Assembly: GCA_003263775.1 (NCBI GenBank)
Contig: JYJJ01000006.1
Location: forward strand, 186,001-250,000
Source of the DNA: Vibrio maritimus
GTDB lineage: Bacteria > Pseudomonadota > Gammaproteobacteria > Enterobacterales > Vibrionaceae
DNA: 64,000 nucleotides
Reading direction: 5' to 3'
The notes beneath the pieces are model-generated. The model made no database searches. It saw nothing but the letters and a program-made list of their open reading frames with translations, and had not been told where the DNA came from. A program made the translations under genes and the position numbers. This document shows, in pieces, positions 18,843 to 27,562 of the stretch (its first letter is position 1; the number at the start of each line of letters is the position of its first letter).

Positions 18843-19133
18843 ATGAAAAAATTAACTCAATGTGTACTGGCTGCGTGCTTGATTTCGGTGTCTTCTTTCT
18901 CGTCAGCGAGCAGTAAGGACCTGACTTACGGCGCTTATGTCGGTGAGAAAGAAGTTGTTATACAAGATTATGTCAGCACAAAGGTGAAAACTTGTCTCTA
19001 TAAAGGCAGCACTGAACAGCCACTTGAACTCAAGTGGGGGAAAGCATTGGAATGTCCTGAGCATATCAAGATCGACGGTAAGATCATTCATGAAGGCGAT
19101 GGTCTAGAGACATCTGGCTATATTCGTATCTAG
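18843..19133 (+). CDS. small secreted protein of unknown function
   Basis: 96 aa with a signal peptide ending near SSFSSAS (residues ~1-23). The mature domain is beta-like and has two cysteines (KTCLYKG and LECPEH) that could form one disulfide. The start ATG at 18843 follows GGTGAGGTGG. Single gene between a divergent operon and a terminator. Family not recognised. Confidence 0.65.
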   Translation: MKKLTQCVLAACLISVSSFSSASSKDLTYGAYVGEKEVVIQDYVSTKVKTCLYKGSTEQPLELKWGKALECPEHIKIDGKIIHEGDGLETSGYIRI

Positions 19134-19157
19134 TATCGATTTTACTGATGAAGAAAC

Positions 19158-19188
19158 AAAAACCGCGGAGTAAGACTCGGCGGTTTTT
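19158..19188. terminator. rho-independent terminator
   Basis: Stem AAAAACCGC / GCGGTTTTT with an imperfect inner extension, between the small secreted protein gene and the convergent MATE gene; the flanks suit both directions. Confidence 0.8.
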
Positions 19189-19210
19189 GTGAATCCGTTT
19201 TAAAGATTTA

Positions 19211-20587
19211 CTACTTATCAAACATCAGCTTATCTATCTGCTTACTATCAAATTCCGCTAGCGAGCGTCTAGCTAGCATTCGAAATGGCAAAGCCTTAAC
19301 CATTTCTTCAATTGGCTGCACGGCAAAGGCCCAAAAAATTGACCCATCTAAGCCCAAGATAATAAATGCGCACAGGGGAATCGAAATAAGCCACTGACCA
19401 GTAAAGTTGATTTTGAATACAGCTGTCGTTTTGCCAAGCGCACGCAATACGTGACCATGCACCGTGTTATACCCACGGACGAGAGGTAGAAATATGTACA
19501 ACGGAGCGATGATAGATAGTGCATCATAGGTCGCTGGATCCAGTTCTGGGTAGATATCGGCAAGCACAAAATGGAGTCCAGCGAAGCAAACCGCGCATGC
19601 AAAAGATGCCCAGACAGCAACATCAATACTGGTATCGATATTCTTTACCATGCCATCGGTTTTTCGGGAGCCAATTGCTTGACTAATGGTAATGGCCGTA
19701 GAGTGTGCCCACGCCGTTATAAACTGAGTGCCTGCTCGTATCCACGGGAAAATGATGGTAATAGCAACATAAGAATGAAGACTAAGCTGAGAGTAGAGCA
19801 GTTGATACGCCGTCGCGCCGATCGATAAGATGGTGACATTGGCTGCCACCGGGAATACTTCGATAAAGTGTTTTCTTAAGTTGGTTCTTGTTGGGGCTGT
19901 AAACAAAGCCCCGTGACCGCGGAACATGGGCTCTTGCCGTACATTCCATCCGAGGTACACCATGCGTATCGCAATGGCGATGACGCTGCCAAGTGCGGCA
20001 CCGCTCACTCCTAAGCCTTGGAATGCAATCATGCCGTTGCTCGAAATGCCATTGATCAACACATACGAAAGCGCGGCGTTGATGGGTAATTCAATAAGGT
20101 ATCCCTTAAAAGGAACTTTGCTTCGACCCATGCTATTGAATAGCGCGATGAGGATCTGCGTGATAGCGGTAAACAGCACTAAGTATTTCGAGATGCTCAG
20201 GTAATCACTTATCTCAGCTTGCAGTTGTGAATCCTGGGTGATCATGGCAAGTAGCGGTGCTTCAAACAGGGAAAGCAATGTCCAAAAAAGCAATGCCACT
20301 GCAAAGTTAATGAGCATTCCTGAAGATACGGCACTCGATAGCGCTTGAGGTCTTCCCGAGCCGACAGCGCGGCTTAGTACCAATTGAGAACCGTTGGCCA
20401 ACGCCATCTGTATTCCCAGAATAAAGGCGACGATAGTCGTTGCAATCCCCATAGCTGCAAGAGGCTTCTCACCCAGTGGAGATACCAACCAAATATCAAT
20501 CATTAACATCGATTGCATAAGCAGTGCGTTTAACGCGAGAGGCCATGCAATAGTGAAATTAGTACGGATATAGTTTTGAGAAGACAC
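19211..20587 (-). CDS. MATE family efflux transporter
   Basis: About 458 aa, twelve predicted membrane helices in two repeated halves. The N-terminal FTIAWPLALNALLMQSM segment and the internal repeat around GATAYQLLYSQ fit the family. Such proteins export cationic drugs or metabolites using sodium or proton gradients. A GTG start at 20587 is chosen because a longer reading would begin with TTG inside a palindromic operator. That operator (TTGTAATACAA, 20634-20644) is shared with alginate genes, suggesting regulation with the alginate locus. Confidence 0.85.
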   Translation of the reverse strand: MSSQNYIRTNFTIAWPLALNALLMQSMLMIDIWLVSPLGEKPLAAMGIATTIVAFILGIQMALANGSQLVLSRAVGSGRPQALSSAVSSGMLINFAVALLFWTLLSLFEAPLLAMITQDSQLQAEISDYLSISKYLVLFTAITQILIALFNSMGRSKVPFKGYLIELPINAALSYVLINGISSNGMIAFQGLGVSGAALGSVIAIAIRMVYLGWNVRQEPMFRGHGALFTAPTRTNLRKHFIEVFPVAANVTILSIGATAYQLLYSQLSLHSYVAITIIFPWIRAGTQFITAWAHSTAITISQAIGSRKTDGMVKNIDTSIDVAVWASFACAVCFAGLHFVLADIYPELDPATYDALSIIAPLYIFLPLVRGYNTVHGHVLRALGKTTAVFKINFTGQWLISIPLCAFIILGLDGSIFWAFAVQPIEEMVKALPFRMLARRSLAEFDSKQIDKLMFDK

Positions 20588-20633
20588 GAAAAACCTTGAC
20601 TTGTATCGACAAATTGAAGAATGCAAAGTGGTA

Positions 20634-20644
20634 TTGTAATACAA
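20634..20644. promoter_or_regulatory. TTGTAATACAA operator between MATE and DEH reductase genes
   Basis: Perfect match to the 11-base near-palindrome repeated across the alginate region. It lies 47 bases upstream of the MATE start and 255 bases upstream of the divergent DEH reductase start. FadR-type (FCD) repressors encoded in the locus are the likely binders. Confidence 0.7.
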
Positions 20645-20898
20645 AATAAGTTGTTAAACTAAGGGTTGTGTCACGCTCTTTCGGTCGATCTTCCAGCCAA
20701 GGAATAACAAGAACTTCGTACTATTTAAAAACAGTAACTTAGGTTTCGATATTGTCTATTTGTCTGACTTTATGTGCGTTATATCTCAATCTAGACGTCT
20801 AGTTCCATTTTTGTGGCTAATGGGAATTGCGAAACCAAAATAGACGATATATAGTAAATCACACAAATAGTCATACAATAGTATTTTAGGAGTGACAC

Positions 20899-21782
20899 AT
20901 GACAAAACCAGTTATTGGTTTCATCGGCCTAGGCTGATGGGCGGAAACATGGTTGAAAACCTGCAAAACCGCGGCTTTCAGCTCAATGTAATGGATCTGA
21001 ACAAAGAAGCAGTTGCAGCATGTGTTGCTCGTGGTGCGAACGCTGTTCAGACGCCTAAAGAGCTAGCTGAAAACAGCGACATCGTCATGCTTTGTCTAAC
21101 AACGTCTGCCGTTGTAGAGAAAGTAGTTTACGGTGACGAAGGTATCCTTGAGGGTATCAAAGAAGGTTCGACTCTGATTGATTTCGGTACATCTATCCCA
21201 GCTTCTACTCGCAAAATCGGTGAAGAGTTGGCAGCACGCGGTGCAGGTATGATTGACGCACCACTTGGTCGTACTCCAGCTCACGCGAAAGACGGTTTGC
21301 TGAATATTATGGCAGCCGGTGATATCGACACATTCAACAAAGTAAAACCAGTACTTGATGAGCAGGGTGAGAATGTATTCCACCTAGGTGCACTAGGCTC
21401 TGGTCACGTCACTAAGCTTGTTAACAACTTCATGGGTATGACGACAGTTGCAACTATGTCACAGGCGTTTGCTGTCGCTAAACTTGCTGGCGTTGATGGT
21501 CAGCAGCTGTTCGACATTATGTCAGCTGGTCCTTCAAACTCTCCGTTTATGCAGTTCTGTAAGTTCTATGCAGTGGACGGTGAAGAGAAACTAGGTTTCT
21601 CTATTGCGAATGCGAACAAAGACTTAGGTTACTTCCTAGAAATGGTGTCGGATCTAGGTACCGAGTCGCTTATCGCAGAAGGAACATCACGATGCCTGCA
21701 AGCTGCCGTAGATGCAGGTCTAGCATCGAATGATGTACCCGTTATTTTTGACTACTTCACTCAGTTGAAAAAAGACACTTAA
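20899..21782 (+). CDS. dehR: NAD(P)-dependent reductase, probable DEH reductase; one frameshift
   Basis: Beta-hydroxyacid dehydrogenase family (tartronate semialdehyde reductase-like), about 294 aa after repair. The start ATG at 20899 follows TAGGAG and gives the dinucleotide-binding motif GFIGLGLMGG once a base missing near 20934 is restored. Family markers: substrate-binding DAPLGRTPAHA (DAPVSGG type) and the catalytic lysine in GHVTKLVNNFM. Its position directly before oligoalginate lyase genes indicates reduction of 4-deoxy-L-erythro-5-hexoseulose uronate (DEH) to 2-keto-3-deoxygluconate, as for DehR in alginate-using vibrios. Without the repair, a GTG at 20892 gives a short out-of-frame N-terminus lacking the nucleotide motif. 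Confidence 0.85.
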
Positions 21783-21846
21783 TCAAAAATACGTCTAGTA
21801 ATGCCCCCACGTATTAGACGGTATATCCCCCAGGCACTACACTTGG

Positions 21847-21868
21847 CCCCGCTTTGCGGGGTTTTTTT
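21847..21868 (+). terminator. rho-independent terminator after the DEH reductase gene
   Basis: CCCCGC-TTT-GCGGGG hairpin followed by seven T, 64 bases after the stop. Confidence 0.85.
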
Positions 21869-21902
21869 GTATCTACAAGTTATTGCGACGTTTCTGATTT
21901 TT

Positions 21903-21913
21903 TTGTAATACAA
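21903..21913. promoter_or_regulatory. TTGTAATACAA operator upstream of PL17 gene
   Basis: Perfect copy of the recurring motif, 218 bases upstream of the lyase start and shortly after the preceding terminator. Confidence 0.65.
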
Positions 21914-22081
21914 TTGAGGCGAGGTTATTGAATTTAATCTACGTAAAACATGAAAAGAGTTGGTTTCAAAGTAGGTGATGATTAATCACTGTATATCCCG
22001 TTAAGTAAGACACTTATGCCTATATCTTCTATGTGATTGACGTCTGCTTTCTTCCATGAATAGATTTAAATCTTAGTTATA

Positions 22082-22092
22082 TTGTATTACTT
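22082..22092. promoter_or_regulatory. second, imperfect operator upstream of PL17 gene
   Basis: TTGTATTACTT matches 9 of 11 positions of the inverted motif and lies 39 bases before the start. Together with the site at 21903 it could permit looping or cooperative repression. Confidence 0.5.
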
Positions 22093-22130
22093 TATTGGGG
22101 TCGAGTCCGGGATATAGATTGAAGGTGAAA

Positions 22131-24272
22131 ATGTCTACGTTAGTTCAACCAATACTGCTTACAGACAATGAAGTAAAGCAACTCAGTAAAGAAGTCGGCC
22201 GTGATACGCTCATGGGAAAAGCCATCGCTAAGAATGTTACGGATCTGGAAGCCTTTATGAGACTTCCAATAGAGGTTCCTGGGCATGGTGAGGCGGGTGG
22301 TTACGAGCACAATCGCCACAAGCAAAACTACACCTACATGAATCTTGCGGGTCGCTTGTTCTTGATCACGGGCGAAGAGCGTTATGCTCAGTTTGTTCGT
22401 GAGCTGCTGGCATCGTATGCTGACTCGTACTTAACCTTCGATTTTCATGTACAAAAAAATACGAATCCAACTGGACGTTTATTCCACCAAATACTCAATG
22501 AACATGTATGGCTGATGTTTAGCAGTTTGGCGTACTCATGTGTTGCATCGACCATGGCAGAAGATGAGCGCCAACATGTGATTGATAATCTCTTCAATCC
22601 AATGCTTGATATGTTCACAGTGAAGTATGCTCATGACTTTGATCGAATTCACAATCACGGTATTTGGGCTGTGGCAGCTGTGGGTATCTGTGGCTTAGCG
22701 GTGAATCGTCGCGAGTTTCTTGATATGTCGGTCTATGGTTTGGATAGAGATGGAAGTGGCGGTTTCCTAGCGCAGATCAGTAAGCTGTTTGCGCCGTCAG
22801 GCTACTACATGGAGGGGCCTTACTATCACCGTTACGCAATTCGTCCATTGTGTGTGTTTGCTGAAGTTCTGCATCGTCATATGCCAGAACTTGATATCTT
22901 CAATTACAAAGACGGTGTGATTGGTCGAACTGTCGAGGCCATGCTAGCGACAGCGTATCCTAACGGCCAATTCCCGGCACTAAATGATGCTTCTAGAACC
23001 ATGAGTATCAATGATGCTGGTGTTCAAGTGGCCGTTAGTCAGTATGCCGAACACTATGGTATTGATGAGAACTTACTTGGTATGGCCAAGATCCAAGACT
23101 CAGTATGGATGCATGCATGTGGCTTAACATTATCGAAAGCGTTTGAGAGCAAGAGTGATGTTGGTCTGCCTTTCTGGCCAAGTGTTGAGCTTAATGAAGG
23201 TCCGAATGGCGATCGCGGCGCTCAGGGCTTCATGCGCGTCCAAGATAAAGACAAAGATGTGTTCCAGTTGGTTATGAACTATGGTCAGCATGGTATGGGG
23301 CACGGTAACTTTGATACTTTAGGTATCTCTTACTTTAACCGTGGCAAAGAGGTACTGCGTGAGTATGGCTTCGGTCGCTGGGTAAACGTTGAGCCGAAAT
23401 TTGGCGGTCGCTATTTAGATGAAAATAAGACGTACGCACGGCAGACGATTGCTCACAATGCTGTAACTGTTGACGAAACCTGTCAAAACTATTTTGACGT
23501 GGAGCGCGCTGACAGCGTGCATGGTGACCCCCACTTCTTCTGCGCTGATCACCAACAAATGGTTGGTATGAGTGCATTCGCCAATGCACATTATGATGGT
23601 ATAGGTCAGCAGCGCAGTGTCTTTATGTTGAAGCACGAAGATTTTGAAGCGCCTTTGCTTATTGACCTGTTCCGACTGACTAGTGACTGTGCTCACCAAT
23701 ATGATTATTCGCATCAGTTTGACGGGCAGATCATCAGAACCAACTTTGATTATGAAGCCCACAAAGAACTGAATGTGGTCAGCGATGCTCTGGGCTATCG
23801 CCATCTTTGGAATGTTGCACAGGGTGACGTTACAGGCAGCGCATTGGTGAGCTGGCTTCAAGAAAGCAGTTACTACACCTGGCTAGGCACCAGTTCAAGT
23901 CCAAATGGGCAAGTTATTTTCACTCGCACTGGCGCTAACGACCCGAGCTTCAACCTGCGCAGTGAGCAGAGTTTCATTTTACGAACGCATGGCGAAGATA
24001 CCTTACTTGCGTCCGTGGTTGAGACTCATGGTTACTTCAATGAAGAGTTTGAACAGTCCGTTAATGCTCGTGGCGTGGCAAAAGAGATTCGAGTTATCGG
24101 ACATTCAGACTCGGCCTCTGTGGTGGAAATTGAGACAGAGAAAACACGATTCACTTTAATGGTAAGTAATGACCCGAATGTGACCCGTGACAGTGTGAAT
24201 CACGTGGAAATAGCAGGTAAAACCTATTCATGGGTTGGTTTCTATGCGATTGAGCAAGCGGTATTAGTTTAG
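22131..24272 (+). CDS. oligoalginate lyase, polysaccharide lyase family 17
   Basis: 713-aa exolytic lyase that releases unsaturated monouronates (DEH precursors) from alginate oligomers. An alpha-toroid N-terminal domain contains the catalytic Asn-His pair in RIHNHGIWA (about residues 174-175) and a catalytic-Tyr region in YYMEGPYYHRY. The heparinase II/III-like beta domain follows, with HGMGHGNFDTLG and the Tyr-rich YGFGRW region. No signal peptide, so it acts in the cytoplasm on imported oligomers. A start at 22131 is chosen for its AAGGTGAAA upstream; a longer reading begins inside the promoter. Gene order reductase-PL17-PL7 resembles that of known vibrio alginate clusters. Confidence 0.92.
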   Translation: MSTLVQPILLTDNEVKQLSKEVGRDTLMGKAIAKNVTDLEAFMRLPIEVPGHGEAGGYEHNRHKQNYTYMNLAGRLFLITGEERYAQFVRELLASYADSYLTFDFHVQKNTNPTGRLFHQILNEHVWLMFSSLAYSCVASTMAEDERQHVIDNLFNPMLDMFTVKYAHDFDRIHNHGIWAVAAVGICGLAVNRREFLDMSVYGLDRDGSGGFLAQISKLFAPSGYYMEGPYYHRYAIRPLCVFAEVLHRHMPELDIFNYKDGVIGRTVEAMLATAYPNGQFPALNDASRTMSINDAGVQVAVSQYAEHYGIDENLLGMAKIQDSVWMHACGLTLSKAFESKSDVGLPFWPSVELNEGPNGDRGAQGFMRVQDKDKDVFQLVMNYGQHGMGHGNFDTLGISYFNRGKEVLREYGFGRWVNVEPKFGGRYLDENKTYARQTIAHNAVTVDETCQNYFDVERADSVHGDPHFFCADHQQMVGMSAFANAHYDGIGQQRSVFMLKHEDFEAPLLIDLFRLTSDCAHQYDYSHQFDGQIIRTNFDYEAHKELNVVSDALGYRHLWNVAQGDVTGSALVSWLQESSYYTWLGTSSSPNGQVIFTRTGANDPSFNLRSEQSFILRTHGEDTLLASVVETHGYFNEEFEQSVNARGVAKEIRVIGHSDSASVVEIETEKTRFTLMVSNDPNVTRDSVNHVEIAGKTYSWVGFYAIEQAVLV

Positions 24273-24371
24273 CCTGTCTTCAATCAAAATTTTGGAGTAT
24301 TCATGTGAGCCTGACGTGCGGTTCTCGTTGATAATTTCGAATATAGTCCGTTTTACAATCATACAAATAAA

Positions 24372-24396
24372 CAAAGCCAGCGATATGCTGGCTTTG
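24372..24396. terminator. rho-independent terminator after PL17 gene
   Basis: 10-bp stem CAAAGCCAGC / GCTGGCTTTG with a GATAT loop, 100 bases after the lyase stop. The downstream T-run is weak. Confidence 0.65.
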
Positions 24397-24489
24397 CTGT
24401 TTCTGGCTTGTAGTTATTATTTTATCTAGCAACTAACGGGTTATAAAAAAGATCTGACCATTATCTCATTTGAGAGTTTTTTATCTTAT

Positions 24490-24500
24490 TTGTAATACAA
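24490..24500. promoter_or_regulatory. TTGTAATACAA operator upstream of PL7 gene
   Basis: Perfect copy of the recurring motif, 107 bases upstream of the PL7 lyase start. A related element TTGTAACAA lies slightly closer to the gene. Confidence 0.7.
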
Positions 24501-24606
24501 GAATATGAGAATATCATTTGTAACAATAAAGGCATCAACGTAACACTTAGTATTGGTGACGCCTATTGTTTTCAATTTGATTGGACAACTCAAAAGTGAT
24601 GGAACC

Positions 24607-26568
24607 ATGAATAAAAATTACTTCAAAACCCTACTCGCTTCATCCATTGTTATCGCTCTGACCGGATGTGTATCGACCGGTGACAACGCCACAATACAAA
24701 CGCCAAAACCTACCTCTGTTGTAGCCTCCAGCCATGATGGGAACAGCCCTGAAATGGTTTTAGATGGAGACGCCAAGACGCGTTGGTCAGCAAATGGTGT
24801 AGGTGAGACCATGACGTTTGACTATGGACAAACGGTCGCCTTCGATGCCGTCAAATTGTCATTTCACAAAGGTGACAAGCGCACGACCAAATTTGATATT
24901 GAAACCAGCCTAGACGGGTCAAGTTGGACTAAAGTCATTACCGATGGTGAAAGCACGGGTAAATCACTGGATTTAGAACGATTCGATTTTGCCGAGGTTC
25001 AAGCGCGTTACATTCGTTATGTTGGTAAAGGAAATAGCAGCAGCGCGTGGAATAGTGTGACGGAGTTTATCGGAGTTAACTGTAAGAGTGATTACTGTTC
25101 CGACCAAGAACTACCAAGAGTTGATATTTTAACGCCTGTCGCCATCGAATCATCCAGTCACGATGGCAATGGTCCAGAGCGTCTGTTTGACCAAGATATC
25201 AAGACTCGCTGGTCTTCTAATGGAGTAGGCGAGACGGCCACCTATGATTATGGCAGCGTTAATCAGTTTGATGCCGTGCGCCTAGCATTCCACAAAGGTA
25301 ATGCGCGTTCGACCTTGTTCGATATTGAAGTCAGTGTTGATGGCAATAAATGGAGCAAGGCACTTGAAGGTGGCATGAGCTCTGGTGCCGTCAATGGTTA
25401 TGAGCGTTTTGAGTTTGCGCCTGTAGAAGCGCGCTATGTGCGTTATGTGGGTAAAGGTAACTCAAAGAGCAGCTGGAACAGTGTCACTGAGTTTGCTGCT
25501 TTGAACTGTAAGATTAATGCTTGCCCAACCAATCATATTATTACTGAGGATGTCATTGCGGCAGAAAAAGCGGCTGAAGAGAAGCGCAAAGCCACGGCGA
25601 AAGTTGATGATAAACGCAAAGATCTTCGTAAAGGCAACTTTGGCGCGGTTGTCGCTCTGCCTTGTGCGACAAGTTGTGACTGGGATGTGCCTTTAGCAGA
25701 GCCTAAGCTGCCGAGTACGCCTCAAGCGGGTAACAAGCCAGGTGAAAACTTTGACCTTACTTCATGGTACATCTCTATGCCGTTCGATCATGATAAAAAC
25801 GGCAAGCCAGACAATGTGTATGAGTGGGATCTTGCCAACGGGTACGAGCATCCAGAATTATTCTATACCGCCGATGACGGTGGCCTAGTATTCAAGACCT
25901 TTATCAAAGGCGCGCGTACTTCGAAAAACACCAAGTTTGCTCGAACAGAGATGAGGGAGATGCTTCGCCAAGGTGACAAGAGCATTGATACTAAGGGCGT
26001 AAACAAAAACAACTGGGTATTCAGCTCGGCTCCAATTGAAGATCAAAAAGCCGCGGGTGGCGTTGACGGCGTACTCGAAGCGACACTCAAAGTCGACCAT
26101 ACGACAACGACGGGCGAGCTGAATGAAGTTGGTCGATTCATTATTGGCCAGATCCACGACAAAGACGATGAACCGATTAGACTTTACTACCGTAAGTTGC
26201 CAAACCACGACAAAGGTACGGTTTACTTTGCCCATGAAAACACCAACAAAGGCACCGACAATTACTACAACCTAGTCGGTGATATGACAGGTGTACCAAA
26301 AGACGGTGATGGTATTGCACTCGGTGAGACCTTCAGCTATCGAATTCAAGTGGTCGGTAACGAAATGACCGTGACCTTGATGCGCGAAGGAAAACCTGAT
26401 GCAGTCCAAGTTGTTGATATGTCAGACAGTGGATACGATGTTGGTGGCAAATACATGTACTTCAAGGCCGGTGTTTACAACCAGAACATCACAGGCGACC
26501 CTGATGACTATGTACAAGCAACTTTCTACAAGCTAAAGAAATCACACAGTAAGTTAGCTGCAAAGTAA
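24607..26568 (+). CDS. alginate lyase PL7 lipoprotein with two CBM32 modules
   Basis: 653-aa secreted endolytic lyase. A lipoprotein signal ends in ALTGC (Cys21), so it is anchored to the outer membrane. Two F5/8-type (CBM32) modules occupy about residues 35-158 and 170-302; each has the block R(W)S..GVGET and the ending RYVGKGNS. A charged helical linker precedes the PL7 domain from about 380. All three PL7 hallmarks are present: RTEMRE (about 447), QIH (about 515) and YFKAGVYNQ (about 618). QIH rather than QVH is usually linked to polyG or mixed-block preference. Start at 24607 is chosen because the lipoprotein signal begins there. Probably cuts polymer outside the cell for uptake by the porin and transporters. 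Confidence 0.93.
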   Translation: MNKNYFKTLLASSIVIALTGCVSTGDNATIQTPKPTSVVASSHDGNSPEMVLDGDAKTRWSANGVGETMTFDYGQTVAFDAVKLSFHKGDKRTTKFDIETSLDGSSWTKVITDGESTGKSLDLERFDFAEVQARYIRYVGKGNSSSAWNSVTEFIGVNCKSDYCSDQELPRVDILTPVAIESSSHDGNGPERLFDQDIKTRWSSNGVGETATYDYGSVNQFDAVRLAFHKGNARSTLFDIEVSVDGNKWSKALEGGMSSGAVNGYERFEFAPVEARYVRYVGKGNSKSSWNSVTEFAALNCKINACPTNHIITEDVIAAEKAAEEKRKATAKVDDKRKDLRKGNFGAVVALPCATSCDWDVPLAEPKLPSTPQAGNKPGENFDLTSWYISMPFDHDKNGKPDNVYEWDLANGYEHPELFYTADDGGLVFKTFIKGARTSKNTKFARTEMREMLRQGDKSIDTKGVNKNNWVFSSAPIEDQKAAGGVDGVLEATLKVDHTTTTGELNEVGRFIIGQIHDKDDEPIRLYYRKLPNHDKGTVYFAHENTNKGTDNYYNLVGDMTGVPKDGDGIALGETFSYRIQVVGNEMTVTLMREGKPDAVQVVDMSDSGYDVGGKYMYFKAGVYNQNITGDPDDYVQATFYKLKKSHSKLAAK

Positions 26569-26591
26569 GCGTTAAAGTGAAGTAGTGTTCG

Positions 26592-26620
26592 AGCCAGCGG
26601 TTTTGACCGCTGGCTTTTTT
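26592..26620 (+). terminator. rho-independent terminator after PL7 gene
   Basis: 10-bp stem AGCCAGCGGT / ACCGCTGGCT with a TTTG loop, then six T. Confidence 0.88.
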
Positions 26621-26676
26621 AGTACAAGTATTTTTTCAGTAGCATCGGTGAAGTGGTTGGTTTCTAAAAGAATGGT

Positions 26677-26799
26677 TCACTTGTCATTGTGAGAATCACT
26701 GTATTTTTTGGCAATCCACTGATGTATATGAAGTCCAGTTTTGCGCTTTAGGAGTATATCGACTCCAGCTAAGACTAATAGTCCAATTATTGTTCCCAT
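26677..26799 (-). CDS. very small membrane-associated protein
   Basis: 40-aa frame starting MGTIIGLLVLAGVDILLK, one hydrophobic helix followed by a polar, basic tail ending SDSHNDK. TTGGAGA lies 7-10 bases upstream of the chosen start; an ATG two codons earlier sits too close to it. It follows the small DNA-binding-like gene by 55 bases on the same strand, so the two could form an operon. No family recognised; coding status rests on the start signal and composition. Confidence 0.4.
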   Translation of the reverse strand: MGTIIGLLVLAGVDILLKRKTGLHIHQWIAKKYSDSHNDK

Positions 26800-26854
26800 A
26801 CTCATCTCCAAGCTTTGTTGTAGTTTGTTAATTAATAACAAGGCAACTTGATAG

Positions 26855-27113
26855 TTAATCCATAGACTTCATTAGCTTATCTATATTCAGTCCACCAAGA
26901 TCTTCTAAGTTACCTTTAATCTCTTCATCGATTGATAGATGGCGCTCAACCTTTCTTTACTTCCTTCTCAAGGAACTTCTCAACCTCTTTAGAAACGTTA
27001 AACATCAATCCTTGCTCACGCGCTGCTTTTCTCGCTCGTTTAAGACGAAAATCTAAGTCTGATGAAATCTTAATGTTCAGTGATACCTTGGATTGCTTCT
27101 TCTGCAAAGACAT
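26855..27113 (-). CDS. small putative ribbon-helix-helix protein, probable frameshift
   Basis: From 27113 it reads MSLQKKQSKVSLNIKISSDL, resembling the beta strand and first helix of ribbon-helix-helix DNA-binding proteins (Arc/antitoxin type), then a basic helix. Read straight it stops at 26946 after 55 aa. A one-base correction near 26950 continues into an acidic helical tail (VERHLSIDEEIKGNLEDLGG) ending at 26855, total about 85 aa. No toxin partner is apparent; the small gene downstream is membrane-type. Could be a remnant of a mobile or toxin-antitoxin unit, but nothing else in the area shows that. Confidence 0.45.
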
Positions 27114-27562
27114 ATCTATTCTCAATGTGTGCTTAAAGAAACTATAAACTTTTCTACCTTTTTTGCAAGAAACTTGAGTGGCAATTGTGAACGGACTGGA
27201 ATCTGAGTTGATGACATCATCTAAATATCGCGTTGAGAATGGTCGTCACTGATAAAAAACTGAGCACGCTGTAAGACATTCCCTTCCTAAAGGGGGAATG
27301 TGTTTCTTTAGTGGAGGCCGAGAAAGGGGTAAAGTTTTTGTCGTAGACGCAGTCATAGCAACAAACTAGACATCATTATGGGTAAGGTGAATGACTGCAT
27401 ATTGTGGCGAATATTAACGATACAAGCGGCGTAATTATGAATCTTATCAACCGAATATGAAACTAGCACCGCAACAAAATCTGGACTAGCTTTAAGGCAC
27501 GTTCTTCCATCTTTTAAACCTATTTAACTACTTAATAGTATTAGTAAGAAAAAGGATAGATT
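27114..27562. other. intergenic region upstream of glutamate decarboxylase
   Basis: About 450 bp without a supportable gene. It holds an 8-bp stem hairpin (ACATTCCC at 27276, GGGAATGT at 27294) followed by a T-rich stretch, possibly a terminator. No operator recognised. Confidence 0.4.
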
